Counted from the stretch's first letter, positions 1 to 9,055 are shown. The stretch: 64,000 nt of DNA from Brachybacterium epidermidis (GCF_015209585.1 NZ_JADEYR010000014.1:1-64000), one strand, 5' to 3'. Translations and numbers: made by a program. The notes: generated by a model not told the origin, from the letters alone.

Positions 1-129
1 GCCGTGAGCAGCGCGATCCCGCCGCGGTGGCTGCGCACCAGCGGCGCGGCGCTGCGGATCCCGGTGGCTCGACGGCGCGTGACGTTCCCCTCCGGCCCCG
101 GCTCCGGGGCCCCGGGAGCAAGGGTATAG
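1..129 (+). CDS. C-terminal end of an unidentified protein (partial)
   Basis: Frame 1 is open from the window edge to a TAG at 127-129, giving 42 residues with GC-rich third positions like the real genes here. The visible tail is rich in Pro, Gly, Arg and Ser and ends PGSGAPGARV; it holds no domain I recognise. It would converge with the hydrolase gene whose stop lies at 178. It could also be a chance open frame. Confidence 0.3.
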   Translation, partial: AVSSAIPPRWLRTSGAALRIPVARRRVTFPSGPGSGAPGARV

Positions 130-177
130 CGAGCTCTGTCCTGCGGGAACAGCCCGGTCGCGGATCACATGCCGGGG

Positions 178-1572
178 TCAGTCCAGACGCACGCGTCGCG
201 ATCGTCGTGCCAGCGGATCCACCTGTGCCTGCTCGCGGCGCACCCGGGCCGATTCCAGTCGCAGTCTCCACGGGGAGAACCTCTCCGCGGCCATGGCCAG
301 CTGCAGGCCCCGCTGGAGCACCTTGTTGACGGGGGTGCGAGGCAGCTCGGCCAGCTCGGCGGCACGGTCCGGCAGCAGGTGCGCGGCCCCCGCCACGCTC
401 CAGCGGGCGGCCACCTGCGCGATCTGCGAGTGCGAGTCCAGCACCGAATGGCCCGTGCCCGGCAGCTCCAGCAGGCGCGCCCCGGGGATCCGCCGGGCGA
501 GATCACGGGCGGTGCGCGGCGGCAGCAGCAGGTTACGACCACCCGCGACCACCAGGGTGGGTGCGGTGATGTGGCCGGCGAGGTCGTGCAGGTCCAACGG
601 CTCGCCCTCGAAGTCCGCGACGGCTCGTGCCTGCTCCGCGGGCAGCACCAGCGAGTCCATCGGCCGACCGTCGGCATGGCGACCGCCGCCCAGCTCGGTG
701 TGGGCGATGGGGGCGACGAGGTCCAGCTCGCGCACGTAGGGGGTGGATTCCAGCCAGCGCTGGGCGAGCACCTGCCGGATGCTGTTCCAGGTGAGCTGGC
801 CGCGGTCCATGGCCAGCAGGTCCACCAGGTCGCGCACGGCCTCCGGGCCGCCGTACTCGTGGACGGCCAGCACGATGGTGCCGGCGCGGTGACCGTCCAC
901 CACGCCGCCCTCCACCAGGCGGCGCAGCACCCGGGCGGTGGTGGCGGTGGTGGGGTCGTTGCCCTCCCAGTACATGTCCCGCAGGGCCTGCTGCCCGGCC
1001 AGTTCGTCGTCTGCCCCGGTGAGCGGGGAGTCCAGCACCAGCGAGTGCACCCGCTCGGGATGCAGGGCGGCGAGAGCCTGCGCCAGGTACGCGCCGTAGC
1101 CCGTGCCGTACACGGCGGCCTGCTGCACCCGGGCGTGGTCCAGCACGGCCACCAGGTCGCCGAGCACGTTCCGCAGCCGCATCGACTCCACCGGCAGATC
1201 CGCCCCGGTGGAGTCCAGGCGGGACAGGCCCACCCCGCGGTGCTCCATCATCAGCACGTCGACGCCGCGCGAGGCCAAGGAGCGGCGCAGGTTGTCGTAG
1301 GGGAGAACGGAGGCCATCCCGGGGCCGTCCGGGATCACCAGCAGCGGCACCTGGGCGCGGTCCGGCACGGTGCGGGCGCTGCCGGGGGCGCGTCGACGGG
1401 GCAGGCGCCGCGGGGTGGCCCGGGCGTAGCGCAGGGGGAACAGCCGGTCATCGGCATCGTCGCCGTCGCTGATCTCCCGGTACACCGTCATCAGGTCGTT
1501 GCGTATGGTCAGCAGTTCGTCCTGGCCCGGGCGCTCGCTGATCGAGTGGTTGTTGAACAGTCGCACGGTCAC
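178..1572 (-). CDS. alpha/beta hydrolase-fold protein lacking catalytic Ser and Asp (probable pseudoenzyme)
   Basis: 464 residues with the order of a proline iminopeptidase/TAP-like alpha/beta hydrolase: oxyanion-region PDGPG (residues 81-85), a nucleophile-elbow strand ending GTGYG (156-160), and a late PGTGHS (371-376). In active members the elbow is G-x-S-x-G; here the middle residue is Gly158. The acid strand reads AGGRNLLLP, with Asn347 where Asp is usual. His375 remains. Seen directly: two of three triad residues are absent. Inference: the protein binds rather than hydrolyses, or uses another mechanism. It starts with GTG at 1572, whose GTGA overlaps the stop of the upstream DinB-like gene, so it is the last gene of a translationally coupled run with the oligopeptidase. 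Confidence 0.85.
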   Translation of the reverse strand: MTVRLFNNHSISERPGQDELLTIRNDLMTVYREISDGDDADDRLFPLRYARATPRRLPRRRAPGSARTVPDRAQVPLLVIPDGPGMASVLPYDNLRRSLASRGVDVLMMEHRGVGLSRLDSTGADLPVESMRLRNVLGDLVAVLDHARVQQAAVYGTGYGAYLAQALAALHPERVHSLVLDSPLTGADDELAGQQALRDMYWEGNDPTTATTARVLRRLVEGGVVDGHRAGTIVLAVHEYGGPEAVRDLVDLLAMDRGQLTWNSIRQVLAQRWLESTPYVRELDLVAPIAHTELGGGRHADGRPMDSLVLPAEQARAVADFEGEPLDLHDLAGHITAPTLVVAGGRNLLLPPRTARDLARRIPGARLLELPGTGHSVLDSHSQIAQVAARWSVAGAAHLLPDRAAELAELPRTPVNKVLQRGLQLAMAAERFSPWRLRLESARVRREQAQVDPLARRSRRVRLD

Positions 1573-2237
1573 TCCCCTGTCCGGCCGTCGATCAGTTCGG
1601 TGAGCACATCGAGGTGGCCGACGTGCCGGGCGGTCTCCTCGATCATGTGGGTCAGCACCCAGCGCAGGGTGCGGGGCTCGCCGGTTCCGCGCACCTCCTC
1701 GTGGAGGTCCCGCTGTGCGCGCTGCGCCAGGGACCCCTCACAGGCCTCGCGGTAGTCGGTGCGGGCCTCCTCCACGGAAGCACCGTCCTCGAGCCGGAAC
1801 TCGGCATCGCGGTCGGGATTCTCGGAGACGTCCATCCATCGGTATCCCACCTCCGACTCCGGCACCCCTCCCACCACCGCGCGGAACCAGTAGCGCTCCA
1901 CATCGGCCAGGTGCCGCAGCAGCCCGGTCACGGTGGTGAGGGTCCCCAGCACCGGGCGGGCACCCTGCTCATCGGTCAGGCCTGCGGTCTTGACGAGCAC
2001 CGTGGCTCGCAGGAAGGCGAGGAAGCCGTCGAGGGTGGCGGCCTCGTCACCGCGCAGCGGCGGCTCGGGGCGGCCGTCCGCATCGAGGCCCTCCTCGGCG
2101 TCTGTGCCGGAGGCAGGGTCGTCCTCGTCCTGCTGCTCGGCGGCCAGACGATCCATCAGGTCGTCGAAGGACTCGGGCTGCTCGGCCGGGGCTTGGTCAC
2201 CAGGGGTGCCTGCAGCCGGGTGCACGGGGTCGCTCAT
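1569..2237 (-). CDS. DinB/DUF664-family protein
   Basis: 222 residues from the ATG at 2237, chosen because it forms an ATGA overlap with the stop of the oligopeptidase gene; an ATG 27 nt earlier is possible. The N-terminal 65 residues are acidic and disordered. The rest has the DinB/DUF664 pattern: an early helix with RHLADVERYWF and a late helix with HMIEETARHVGHLD, together supplying the histidines that bind a metal in this family. Family members are thiol-dependent enzymes (mycothiol or bacillithiol S-transferase-like) or stress proteins; mycothiol is the thiol of actinobacteria, so a mycothiol-linked role is a fair inference. Substrate unknown. It sits in the same run as an oligopeptidase and a hydrolase-fold protein. 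Confidence 0.8.
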   Translation of the reverse strand: MSDPVHPAAGTPGDQAPAEQPESFDDLMDRLAAEQQDEDDPASGTDAEEGLDADGRPEPPLRGDEAATLDGFLAFLRATVLVKTAGLTDEQGARPVLGTLTTVTGLLRHLADVERYWFRAVVGGVPESEVGYRWMDVSENPDRDAEFRLEDGASVEEARTDYREACEGSLAQRAQRDLHEEVRGTGEPRTLRWVLTHMIEETARHVGHLDVLTELIDGRTGE

Positions 2238-4434
2238 GCGTCGTTCCTGCCGATGGTGCTCCACAGGAAGGCGTACATCAGCGCGTTCATCCGGGCGGCC
2301 TGCTCATTGGTGGCCGCGCCGCCATGACCGCCCTCGATGTTCTCCCAGGAGCGCACGTCGGCCCCCAGCGACTCCAGGGCGGCGGCGAACTTGCGGGCAT
2401 GACCGGGATGGACGCGGTCGTCACGGGTGGAGGTGAGCAGGAAGGTGGGCGGGTACTCGGTGCCCTCGGTCAGCAGATGGTACGGGCTGAAGGTGCGCAC
2501 GAACTCCCAGTCCTCGGTATCCGGGTCCCCGTACTCGGCCATCCACGAGTTGCCGGCCAGCAGGTGGCTGTAGCGCTTCATGTCCAGCAGCGGCACCTGG
2601 ATGATGACCGCCCCGAACAGCTCCGGGTACTGGGTGAGCATGTTGCCGGTGAGCAGGCCGCCGTTGGAGCCGCCCCGTACCGCGAGGTGCGCGGTGTCGG
2701 TGACGCCGCGCTCGATCAGGTCCTTGGCCACGGAGGAGAAGTCCTCGTAGGCGCGGTGGCGGTTCTGCTTCAGCGCCGCCTGGTGCCAGCGGGGCCCGTA
2801 CTCGCCGCCGCCGCGGATGTTGGCCAGCACGTAGGTGCCTCCGCGCTCCAGCCATGCCTTGCCGATGGCGCCCAGGTAGGCGGGGGTCAGGGAGATCTCG
2901 AAGCCGCCGTAGCCGTACAGCAGGGTCGGCGAGGGACCTGCGGCCTCCTTCTCGTCCCCGGCGCGGCCGGCGCGGCCGATCTCGAAGTACGGGATGCGGG
3001 TGCCGTCGTCGCTGGTGGCGAAGTGCTGCGTGACCTCCAGTCCCTCCGCCTCGAAGCGGGCGGGGGTGGACTTGATCAGCTCCGGCTCGGTGGGCTCCCC
3101 GCCCTCGAGGAGGGGCGCGAGGTCGCCCAGCAGCAGGCGGGTGGGCTCGATGAAGCCGGTGACCGTCACCCACACCTGGTCGTTCTCGTCGGGGTCCACC
3201 GCGGCCACCGCCAGGGAGCCGCTCAGCTCGGGGTACAGGTCGCGCCGCACCCAGGAGCCGTCGCCGTCGCGGGTGTGGACCTCGAGTCGGTGCACCACGT
3301 CCTCGAGGATCGACAGCACCACGGCGCTGCGGGTGATGGTCATGTCCGCCAGGGAGGTGGTCTCGGTGGGTTCGAACAGCATCGTCAGCTCCGGCTCCCC
3401 GGCACGGAACGCCGCGAAGTCGCCCACCACCAGGGAGCCGGCCGGGTAGACCGATCCTGCGACCTCCCAGTCGCTGCGGGGGGAGAACACCGCCAGGTCG
3501 CGGTGGGCGCTCGCCTCCAGGTCGCGGGGGACGTCGATCCTCTCCAGTGCGGGCGGGGACTGCTCGCGGTCCACCAGGTGCAGGGTGGTGTCGTAGAAGG
3601 CGTGCATCTGGACGATCCAGTCGCGCTCCCAGCCGGGGGTGGAGTCGTGGGCGACGAACACGCTCATGTCGGTCTCGTCGGCCTCGAACACCAGCTCCGC
3701 CTCGGCCAGCGCCGTGCCGCGCTTCCACAGTCGTGCCTGGCGCGGGTAGCCGGACAGGGTGGTGGTGCCCTCCCCGAAGTCGGTGGACACCCAGGTGGTG
3801 TCCTCGTCGATCCAGTTAAGGGAGCCCTTCGCGGCCGGGCGCACGAAGCCGCCGTCGGCCTCGGGGATGAAGGAGCGGGTCTCCAGGTCGAACTCGCGGG
3901 TCACGTCGGCGTCGGAGCCCCCGTGGGACAGGCTCACCAGGGCCCGGCGGTACGGCTCGCCGTCGGCGGCGCCCTCGGGCCGCAGCAGGCTGGCGCCGTG
4001 CCACACCCAGTCCTCGCCCTCCTCCGCGTTGAGGGCGTCCACGTCCAGCAGCACGTCCCACTGGGGGTCATCGGTGCGGTAGGACTCCAGGGTGGTGCGG
4101 CGCCAGAGCCCGCGCTCGTGCTCGGCGTCGGTCCAGAAGTTGTAGAGGAACTCACCGCGCTTGGTGACGCCGGGGATGCGGTCCTTGGCATCGAGGATCT
4201 CGCGGATCTCCCGCTGCAGGGTCGCAGCCAGTGGTGCGCCCTCGGGGTCCGCGGGGTCGCGCACGGCGTCCAGCTCCTGCTCGGCCGCGGCGTTGCGCTC
4301 CCTCACCCAGGCCAGGGCCTCGGCCCCTCGACGTCCTCGAGCCACTGGTGGGGTCGCTGCTGCCGTCGGCGGCGGAAGCTGGGCTGCCGCCGGCCTCGGG
4401 GCGGCTGGGGCGGAGCTCGGGGGGCGGTGCTCAT
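2234..4434 (-). CDS. prolyl oligopeptidase-family serine peptidase (N-terminus frameshifted)
   Basis: S9-family peptidase of about 730 residues: N-terminal beta-propeller followed by the alpha/beta hydrolase domain. Catalytic Ser lies in RGGSNGG (near nucleotide 2670), Asp in TRDDRVHPG (near 2420) and His in EGGHGG (near 2330), all intact. Members cleave short peptides after Pro or basic residues in the cytoplasm. The start is placed at the ATG at 4434 because GAGGAG precedes it by 9 nt and it overlaps the upstream stop (ATGA). From that ATG the expected N-terminal signature HQWLEDVEG appears, but the main frame is entered only after it: reading it through needs small indels in a G6 (4419-4424), a G4 (4350-4353) and a C4 (4324-4327) on the plus strand. 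An unbroken alternative begins at GTG 4345 but lacks the conserved WLEDVEG start of the family. Confidence 0.85.
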
Positions 4435-4770
4435 CGGTCGCGGTTCTCCTCGGTCCAGGTGGTGAAATCGGTCAGTACGGTCTTCCAGGCGCCCTTCCAG
4501 GCGTCACGGGCCTGGGCGCTCTCGATGCCCTTGTGCTCGATCGCGAGGGTGCTGCGGGGCGCTTCATCGGTGACGCCGCCGAGGCGGGAGGGACTGCGCC
4601 CACCACTCCCCCACGCCCCAGCGGTCCACCAGCATCCCGGCGATGGCGGCGTGGTCGCGCTCGCGGCAGCCGGCCTCGTCCAGACGCGTCACCCAGGTGG
4701 CGAACCCGGTCCCGGTGGCTCTCGATGGCAGCGGCGCGGGGGTGGTCCTGCGGCGCAGGCGTGGCAGTCA
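4431..4770 (-). pseudogene. broken DUF4287-domain gene with frameshift and internal deletion
   Basis: The ATG at 4770 opens a frame whose first residues (MTATPAPQDHPRAAAIES) fit a DUF4287 protein. The continuation is in another frame, from about 4715: TGTGFATWVTRLDEAG, then DHAAIAGMLVDRW and WWAQSL, the recognisable DUF4287 core. A third stretch, from VTDEAPRSTLAIEHKG to the stop at 4431, looks like the end of an SRPBCC-type domain often fused behind DUF4287. About 90 residues expected between WWAQSL and VTDEAP are missing. One frameshift near 4711-4722 plus an internal deletion therefore disable it. Its stop overlaps the ATG of the oligopeptidase, so it was the first gene of the run. Confidence 0.7.
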
Positions 4771-4856
4771 TGGGCACCACCCTAGACTCCGGGCGGTGGG
4801 CCCGGTCACGGCCGGGGACGGTTCGGGACCGGAAGCGGGACTGGAAGACTGCGGGC

Positions 4857-6110
4857 ATGCGTCGACGTCAGCTCCTGGCCCTCTCCCCCGCTCTCGCCCT
4901 GGCCGCCTGCACCTCGCCGGAGCAGGGCGACGGAGCTGATCCCGTTCTCCCGGCAGACCCGGAGGCCACCTCGGGAGGTGAGGAGGAGGGCTCGAATCCC
5001 ACCCGCGGCGAGGGGACGGGCTCCGGGGACGAACCGGAGCAGACCGAGCCTGCGCCCGGCCCCTGGGACCCGTCCGAGCAGGTCACCGGGCTGCTCGAGC
5101 AGCTGACTCCACGGGAGGTGGCAGGGCAGCTGGTGATGGTGGGGATCATGGCGGGCTCCACCCTCCCCTCCGAGATCCTCCGAGAGCACCACGCCGGCGG
5201 GATCTTCCTGCTGGACGTGTGGCGGGATCCCGGCCAGGTGGACAGGACGGTGGCTGCCGCCCGCGAGGGCTCCCGACCGGAGCTGCCGCCGCTGGTGGCC
5301 GTGGACCAGGAGGGCGGGCAGGTGCGGATGCTGCGCGGTGACGCGGCCCGGCGCACCCCCTCGGCCGAGGAGCTCGGCGAAACCGGCCCAGACGCCGTGG
5401 GCGATGCCTACACCTCCATCGGGGAGGATCTCGCCGCCCGCGGCATCCACGTCGCCTTCTCGCCCGTGGCCGACGTGGTGGACCCCGCACTGGGGCCGGC
5501 GAACGAGCCCGTGGGAGGACTGGGCCGCGGGTTCGGCACCGACCCCGCGCACGTGGGTGACTGCGTCATGGCCGCCGTCCAGTCCCTGCACGACGCCGGC
5601 ACCGGCGCCACCCTCAAGCACTTCCCGGGCCTGGGCCGCGTGGAGCAGAACACCGATCACTCCGCGGAGGGGATCATCGACGACACCACCACCATCGAGG
5701 ACCCGTTCCTGGACTCGTTCCGAGCGGGCATCGATGCAGGGGCGGAGCTGGTGATGCTGGCCTCCGCCACCTATGCGCAGATCGATTCCGAGGCTCCCGC
5801 GATGTTCTCGCGCGCGGTGGTCACCGATCTGCTGCGCGGTCGGCTGGGATTCGAAGGTGTCGCCGTCACCGACGACATCGGGGCGGCGAAGGCCGTGGCC
5901 GCGGTGCCGGTTCCCGAGCGCGCCACCCGATTCCTGGACGCCGGCGGGGACGTGCTGCTGACCGCCGATCCGTCCATCACCGGACAACTGGTGGACGCGA
6001 TCCAGGAGTGGGCATCCCGGGGCCCCGAGCAGGAGCAGCGGGTACGGGATTCGGCCGCACGGATGCTGACGCTGAAGGAGCGCCGGGGACTGCTGGGGTC
6101 AGGCGGGTGA
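4857..6110 (+). CDS. glycoside hydrolase family 3 lipoprotein (NagZ-like beta-N-acetylhexosaminidase)
   Basis: 417 residues. The N-terminus is a lipoprotein signal: basic MRRRQ, hydrophobic stretch, lipobox LALAAC with Cys18, then about 60 residues rich in Glu, Gly and Pro as a linker. The GH3 domain follows: VDQEGGQVRML, KHFPGLG and NTDHS (family KHFPGHG...DSH, the His that helps the acid/base), and the nucleophile Asp in VTDDIGA. Enzymes of this kind release GlcNAc from cell-wall muropeptides or chitooligosaccharides; the lipobox places this one on the outer face of the membrane. The C-terminal domain of larger GH3 enzymes is absent, as in NagZ. There is no Shine-Dalgarno; AAGACT sits 6 nt before the ATG, so a leaderless message is possible. 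Confidence 0.88.
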   Translation: MRRRQLLALSPALALAACTSPEQGDGADPVLPADPEATSGGEEEGSNPTRGEGTGSGDEPEQTEPAPGPWDPSEQVTGLLEQLTPREVAGQLVMVGIMAGSTLPSEILREHHAGGIFLLDVWRDPGQVDRTVAAAREGSRPELPPLVAVDQEGGQVRMLRGDAARRTPSAEELGETGPDAVGDAYTSIGEDLAARGIHVAFSPVADVVDPALGPANEPVGGLGRGFGTDPAHVGDCVMAAVQSLHDAGTGATLKHFPGLGRVEQNTDHSAEGIIDDTTTIEDPFLDSFRAGIDAGAELVMLASATYAQIDSEAPAMFSRAVVTDLLRGRLGFEGVAVTDDIGAAKAVAAVPVPERATRFLDAGGDVLLTADPSITGQLVDAIQEWASRGPEQEQRVRDSAARMLTLKERRGLLGSGG

Positions 6111-6145
6111 GCAGCGGGTGAGCGGCGCTGCGAGCACGCCCTCCG

Positions 6146-7024
6146 TCAGGCGCGGTCCAGGGTGATCAGGTGGTTGACGGGCCCGAAGGCGCGACCGTTG
6201 CCGCGCGAGACCTCCCAGTCCTCCGCGTTCTCGATGGCGCTGGCCAGGAACTCGCGGGCGGAGGCCACGATGGTGACGACGTCGTCGTGCTCGCCCTCCT
6301 CCCCGATCTCGCCGAGCTCCCCGGCGCGGTCGAACTCCTGGATGCGGGCCATCTGGGCGGTGATCGCCGCGGAGAGCGTGGCACCCGAGCCACGCACGTG
6401 CCGACCCGGCACCCGCTCGGCCCGCAGCAGATCGGTGCCGCCGGGGTGGACCAGCACGTCCACGGCGTCGTCCCCGACCAGACGGCCGCCGGTGATGAGC
6501 ACCGTCCCCGGCCCCATCGCCTGCAGTGCCAGCGCCTGGTCCCGCATCCCGTCGATGGTGGTGGCCGGGGCGGTGCCCAGCAGCTGAGCGGCCTCGACCA
6601 TGTTGGAGGTGAGCATGTCGACGTGAGGGAGCAGGGCGGTGCGCAGTGCCCGCGCCCCTTCGGCGGAGATCAGGGGGGTGCCGTCGGTGCCGATCATCAC
6701 CGAGTCCAGCAGGATCCACCCCAGGCGCTCGCGATGGGTGCGCACGGCCTCCGCGACGGCTTCGACGACGGCGGCGCTTCCCAGGGCGCCGATCTTGGTG
6801 GCATCCAGCATCAGGTCCTCGGCCACCGCGTCGATCTGGGAGCGCACCACATCCCCTGGCAGGTAGTGGGTGCCGCGCAGTCCCTGCGTGTTGACCGCGC
6901 AGATCATGCTGATCGCACTGGCCCCGTACACGCCCAGGGCGGAGAAGGTCTTGATGTCCGCCTGGATGCCGGCGGCGCCGTCGGAATCGGAGGCGGAGAC
7001 GGTCAGGACGAGGGGCGGACGCAT
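6146..7024 (-). CDS. thiD: ThiD-like hydroxymethylpyrimidine/phosphomethylpyrimidine kinase
   Basis: 292 residues of the ribokinase-fold ThiD/PdxK family. The N-terminal substrate loop SASDSDGAAGIQADIKTF and the following GVYGASAIS match ThiD closely. The C-terminal anion hole, usually GTGC in this family, reads RGSGATLSAA, with Ala in the last position; the catalytic Cys/Asp region is thus slightly divergent. ThiD phosphorylates HMP and HMP-P in thiamin diphosphate synthesis; related enzymes phosphorylate pyridoxal, so the substrate is not certain. No other thi gene lies nearby, so it is probably a stand-alone salvage kinase. Start ATG at 7024; an acidic loop (EIGEEGEHDD) near residue 250 is unusual. 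The 185 nt upstream show no TPP riboswitch signature. Confidence 0.85.
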   Translation of the reverse strand: MRPPLVLTVSASDSDGAAGIQADIKTFSALGVYGASAISMICAVNTQGLRGTHYLPGDVVRSQIDAVAEDLMLDATKIGALGSAAVVEAVAEAVRTHRERLGWILLDSVMIGTDGTPLISAEGARALRTALLPHVDMLTSNMVEAAQLLGTAPATTIDGMRDQALALQAMGPGTVLITGGRLVGDDAVDVLVHPGGTDLLRAERVPGRHVRGSGATLSAAITAQMARIQEFDRAGELGEIGEEGEHDDVVTIVASAREFLASAIENAEDWEVSRGNGRAFGPVNHLITLDRA

Positions 7025-7209
7025 GATGATCTCCGTGGTCGAGGGTTCCGGGCTCGGGCGGCGGCCTGCGGGAAGGCGACGGGTGCGCCGACAGGGGGAG
7101 GGTACCAACGAGCGCTGGACCGCTCGGATCGGGCACGATCGTGCGAGAATCACCCGGGGGCATGGCCCTGAGACCAGGGGTGCGACCCCGAGACGCCGGG
7201 GAGGTGGCG

Positions 7210-8176
7210 ATGACTGAGGATCCGCGCAGATCGGGCTCCGCCGGGGGGGACATCCGACGGCGGGGGGTTCGGCGGCAGCGGGCTGCCCGACTTCACCGCG
7301 CGGGGCGCCGCGCCCGGCACCGATCCCACCGGGCTTCCCGACTACGTCGACCGGGCGACGCCGGCGACGCTGGGCGAGCCCAGCCAGCGCAGCCGCAACC
7401 GTGCCCTGACCGTGGTGCTGTCCGTGGTGGGGGCCACGGTGCTGCTGCTGGCGGTGGTGGCACTGGTGCTGTCCCAGACGGTGTTCCGCAGCGTGCTGGA
7501 GGAGGATCCCCCCGCCTACCCCACCGGCCCCCGCACCGCCGAGGGGCAGAGCGAGTACGTCCCGGATCCGGAGGACCCTGATCTCGCTCCCCCGCCGCCC
7601 ATCTTCACGCAGGCGCCGACGGTGGACTGCCACGTCCCCGATCATGCTGAGCCCGCCCCGTCCTCGAACGGCACGATCCGCGGCGGGGACCTCCAGTACA
7701 CGATCCCCAACGGCTGGGACTTCCCCTGGGGCTCCGGGAGCATGCCGTACATGAACGAGGTGCAGGGCCAGGGCCGCAACGTCGAGGGCAACTGGTACTC
7801 GGTGGTGAACCTGGGGCGCGTGGTCTTCCCGGATTCCGAGGGTGGCTACCCCGGCTCGGAGCGTGCGGCGGTGGCGATCTTCCAGTGCTACGCCACCACG
7901 GCCGGGGTGATCTCGCACTTCGGTGAGCATCCTGAGGTCACCGACTACCGCACCGAGGCCATCGAAGTGGACGGCTACCCGGCATGGATCGTGCAGGCCA
8001 CTTACAATTTCGAGGACCCGGACATGCTGGAGACCTCCAGCGCGTCCATCGTCACCTCCATCGTGGTGGAGGGGCCCAACGGCCCCAGTGCCCTGGCCTC
8101 GGACGTCGCCGCGGACCATCCCGATCATGTCCAGGGGCTCGAGGAGATCATCGCCAGCCTCGAGGTCGTCGAGTGA
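7210..8176 (+). CDS. membrane-anchored extracellular protein, paralogue 1 (apparent frameshift)
   Basis: About 321 residues if one G is removed from the G7 at 7243-7249. ATG at 7210 is preceded by GGGAGGTGGCG, a good ribosome binding site, and begins MTEDPRRSGSAG; the rest (GTSDGGGFGGSGLPDF onward) is one frame away. Without the correction only a 254-residue form from GTG 7412 is open, which would start inside the membrane helix. Layout: Gly/Pro-rich cytoplasmic tail, one transmembrane segment (VVLSVVGATVLLLAVVALVL), Pro-rich linker, and a C-terminal exported domain with two Cys (VDCHVP, FQCYAT) and the pattern GGDLQYTIP...VEGNWYSVV. The next gene is a clear paralogue with the same order. No function can be assigned. 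Confidence 0.75.
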
Positions 8177-8221
8177 CCGGCCGCCGGGGGGCGGCCGGAT
8201 GAGAGTCGAAGGAGCAGTCAG

Positions 8222-9055
8222 GTGAGCACCGGTTCCCCGTACACCGGCCCGCAGTACGCGCAGGGTCCGGACGGCCGCGGCGGCCGGAGCAACGCCCTGC
8301 TGATCGGCGGTATCGCCTTCGCGCTGGTGTTCCTGCTGATCGTCGGCGGCACCGTCGCGTTCCTGGTGTTCCGCAGCTCCGGCGGCAACGGGGCGGGCAA
8401 CGGCACCGGGAGCACGACGGTCAGCGACAGTGCCAGTGCGACGACCACCGAGGAGACCGCCTCGGCCACCACCACGCCGCCGGAGACCACGCCCATCGAG
8501 GAGGAGCGGCACTGCTGGTCCCCCGTCAACGAGCGCACCTCGGAGAACCCCTCGGGCCGGTTGCGCGGCGGTGGTCTGGAGATCACGCCGCCCGCGATCT
8601 TCGACACCCGTGCGAACACCACCTACCTGCACTTCACCACGGACGCGCAGACCGCGATGGCCCCGGTGGAGGGCAGCTGGGTCTCCTCCATCGGGGTGGG
8701 GAAGCTCCAGTGGCAGCCGGGAGTGGAGTACCCCGGGGAGAAGGCCGCCGCCGAGCGTCTCGTGAGCTGCCTGTACGGCAACGCGAGCATCTGGGGGGAC
8801 ACCTCCCAGCGCACCCTGCACGATCAGGTCACCGAGGCCGTCACCATCCAGGGGATGCCCGGGTATCGGAGCACCGCCGTGCTGAAGTTCGGCAAGCACA
8901 ACTTCACCAAGACGGACTCCACCCGGATCGACGTGGTCGTGCTGGATACGCCCGAGGGTCCCAGCGTGTACTCCTCGGAGATCTCGATCGGCGTGACCGA
9001 GCACGAGGATGCCGCCGCCCAGGCCTACGAGTCCATCACCGGCCTCACGGACTGA
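8222..9055 (+). CDS. membrane-anchored extracellular protein, paralogue 2
   Basis: 277 residues from GTG 8222, with GAAGGAG upstream. A short Gly/Tyr tail is followed by one transmembrane helix at about 24-48, a Thr/Ser-rich linker (about 50-90) and an exported domain. The domain aligns with the preceding gene by eye: Cys near the linker end (HCWSPV versus DCHVP), GGGLEITPP versus GGDLQYTIP, VEGSWVSSIGVGKLQW versus VEGNWYSVVNLGRVVF, YPGEKAAAERLVSCLY versus YPGSERAAVAIFQCY, and a shared end. Two conserved Cys may form a disulfide. The pair is a tandem duplication. Family not recognised; such actinobacterial proteins are annotated hypothetical. Transcription ends at the hairpin at 9147-9181. 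Confidence 0.85.
   Translation: MSTGSPYTGPQYAQGPDGRGGRSNALLIGGIAFALVFLLIVGGTVAFLVFRSSGGNGAGNGTGSTTVSDSASATTTEETASATTTPPETTPIEEERHCWSPVNERTSENPSGRLRGGGLEITPPAIFDTRANTTYLHFTTDAQTAMAPVEGSWVSSIGVGKLQWQPGVEYPGEKAAAERLVSCLYGNASIWGDTSQRTLHDQVTEAVTIQGMPGYRSTAVLKFGKHNFTKTDSTRIDVVVLDTPEGPSVYSSEISIGVTEHEDAAAQAYESITGLTD

Noticed and set aside
2324-4465. 713-residue open frame on the plus strand opposite the oligopeptidase
   Set aside because: It mirrors the codon periodicity of the minus-strand gene, which has clear peptidase motifs; its product is Gly/Val/His-rich with no domain.
4980-5010. T-loop-like ggctcgaatccca in the GH3 gene as part of a tRNA
   Set aside because: No cloverleaf can be formed around it and the lipoprotein frame is intact.
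7025-7209. TPP riboswitch upstream of thiD
   Set aside because: The conserved CTGAGA and the later CUGAUC-type core are not present.
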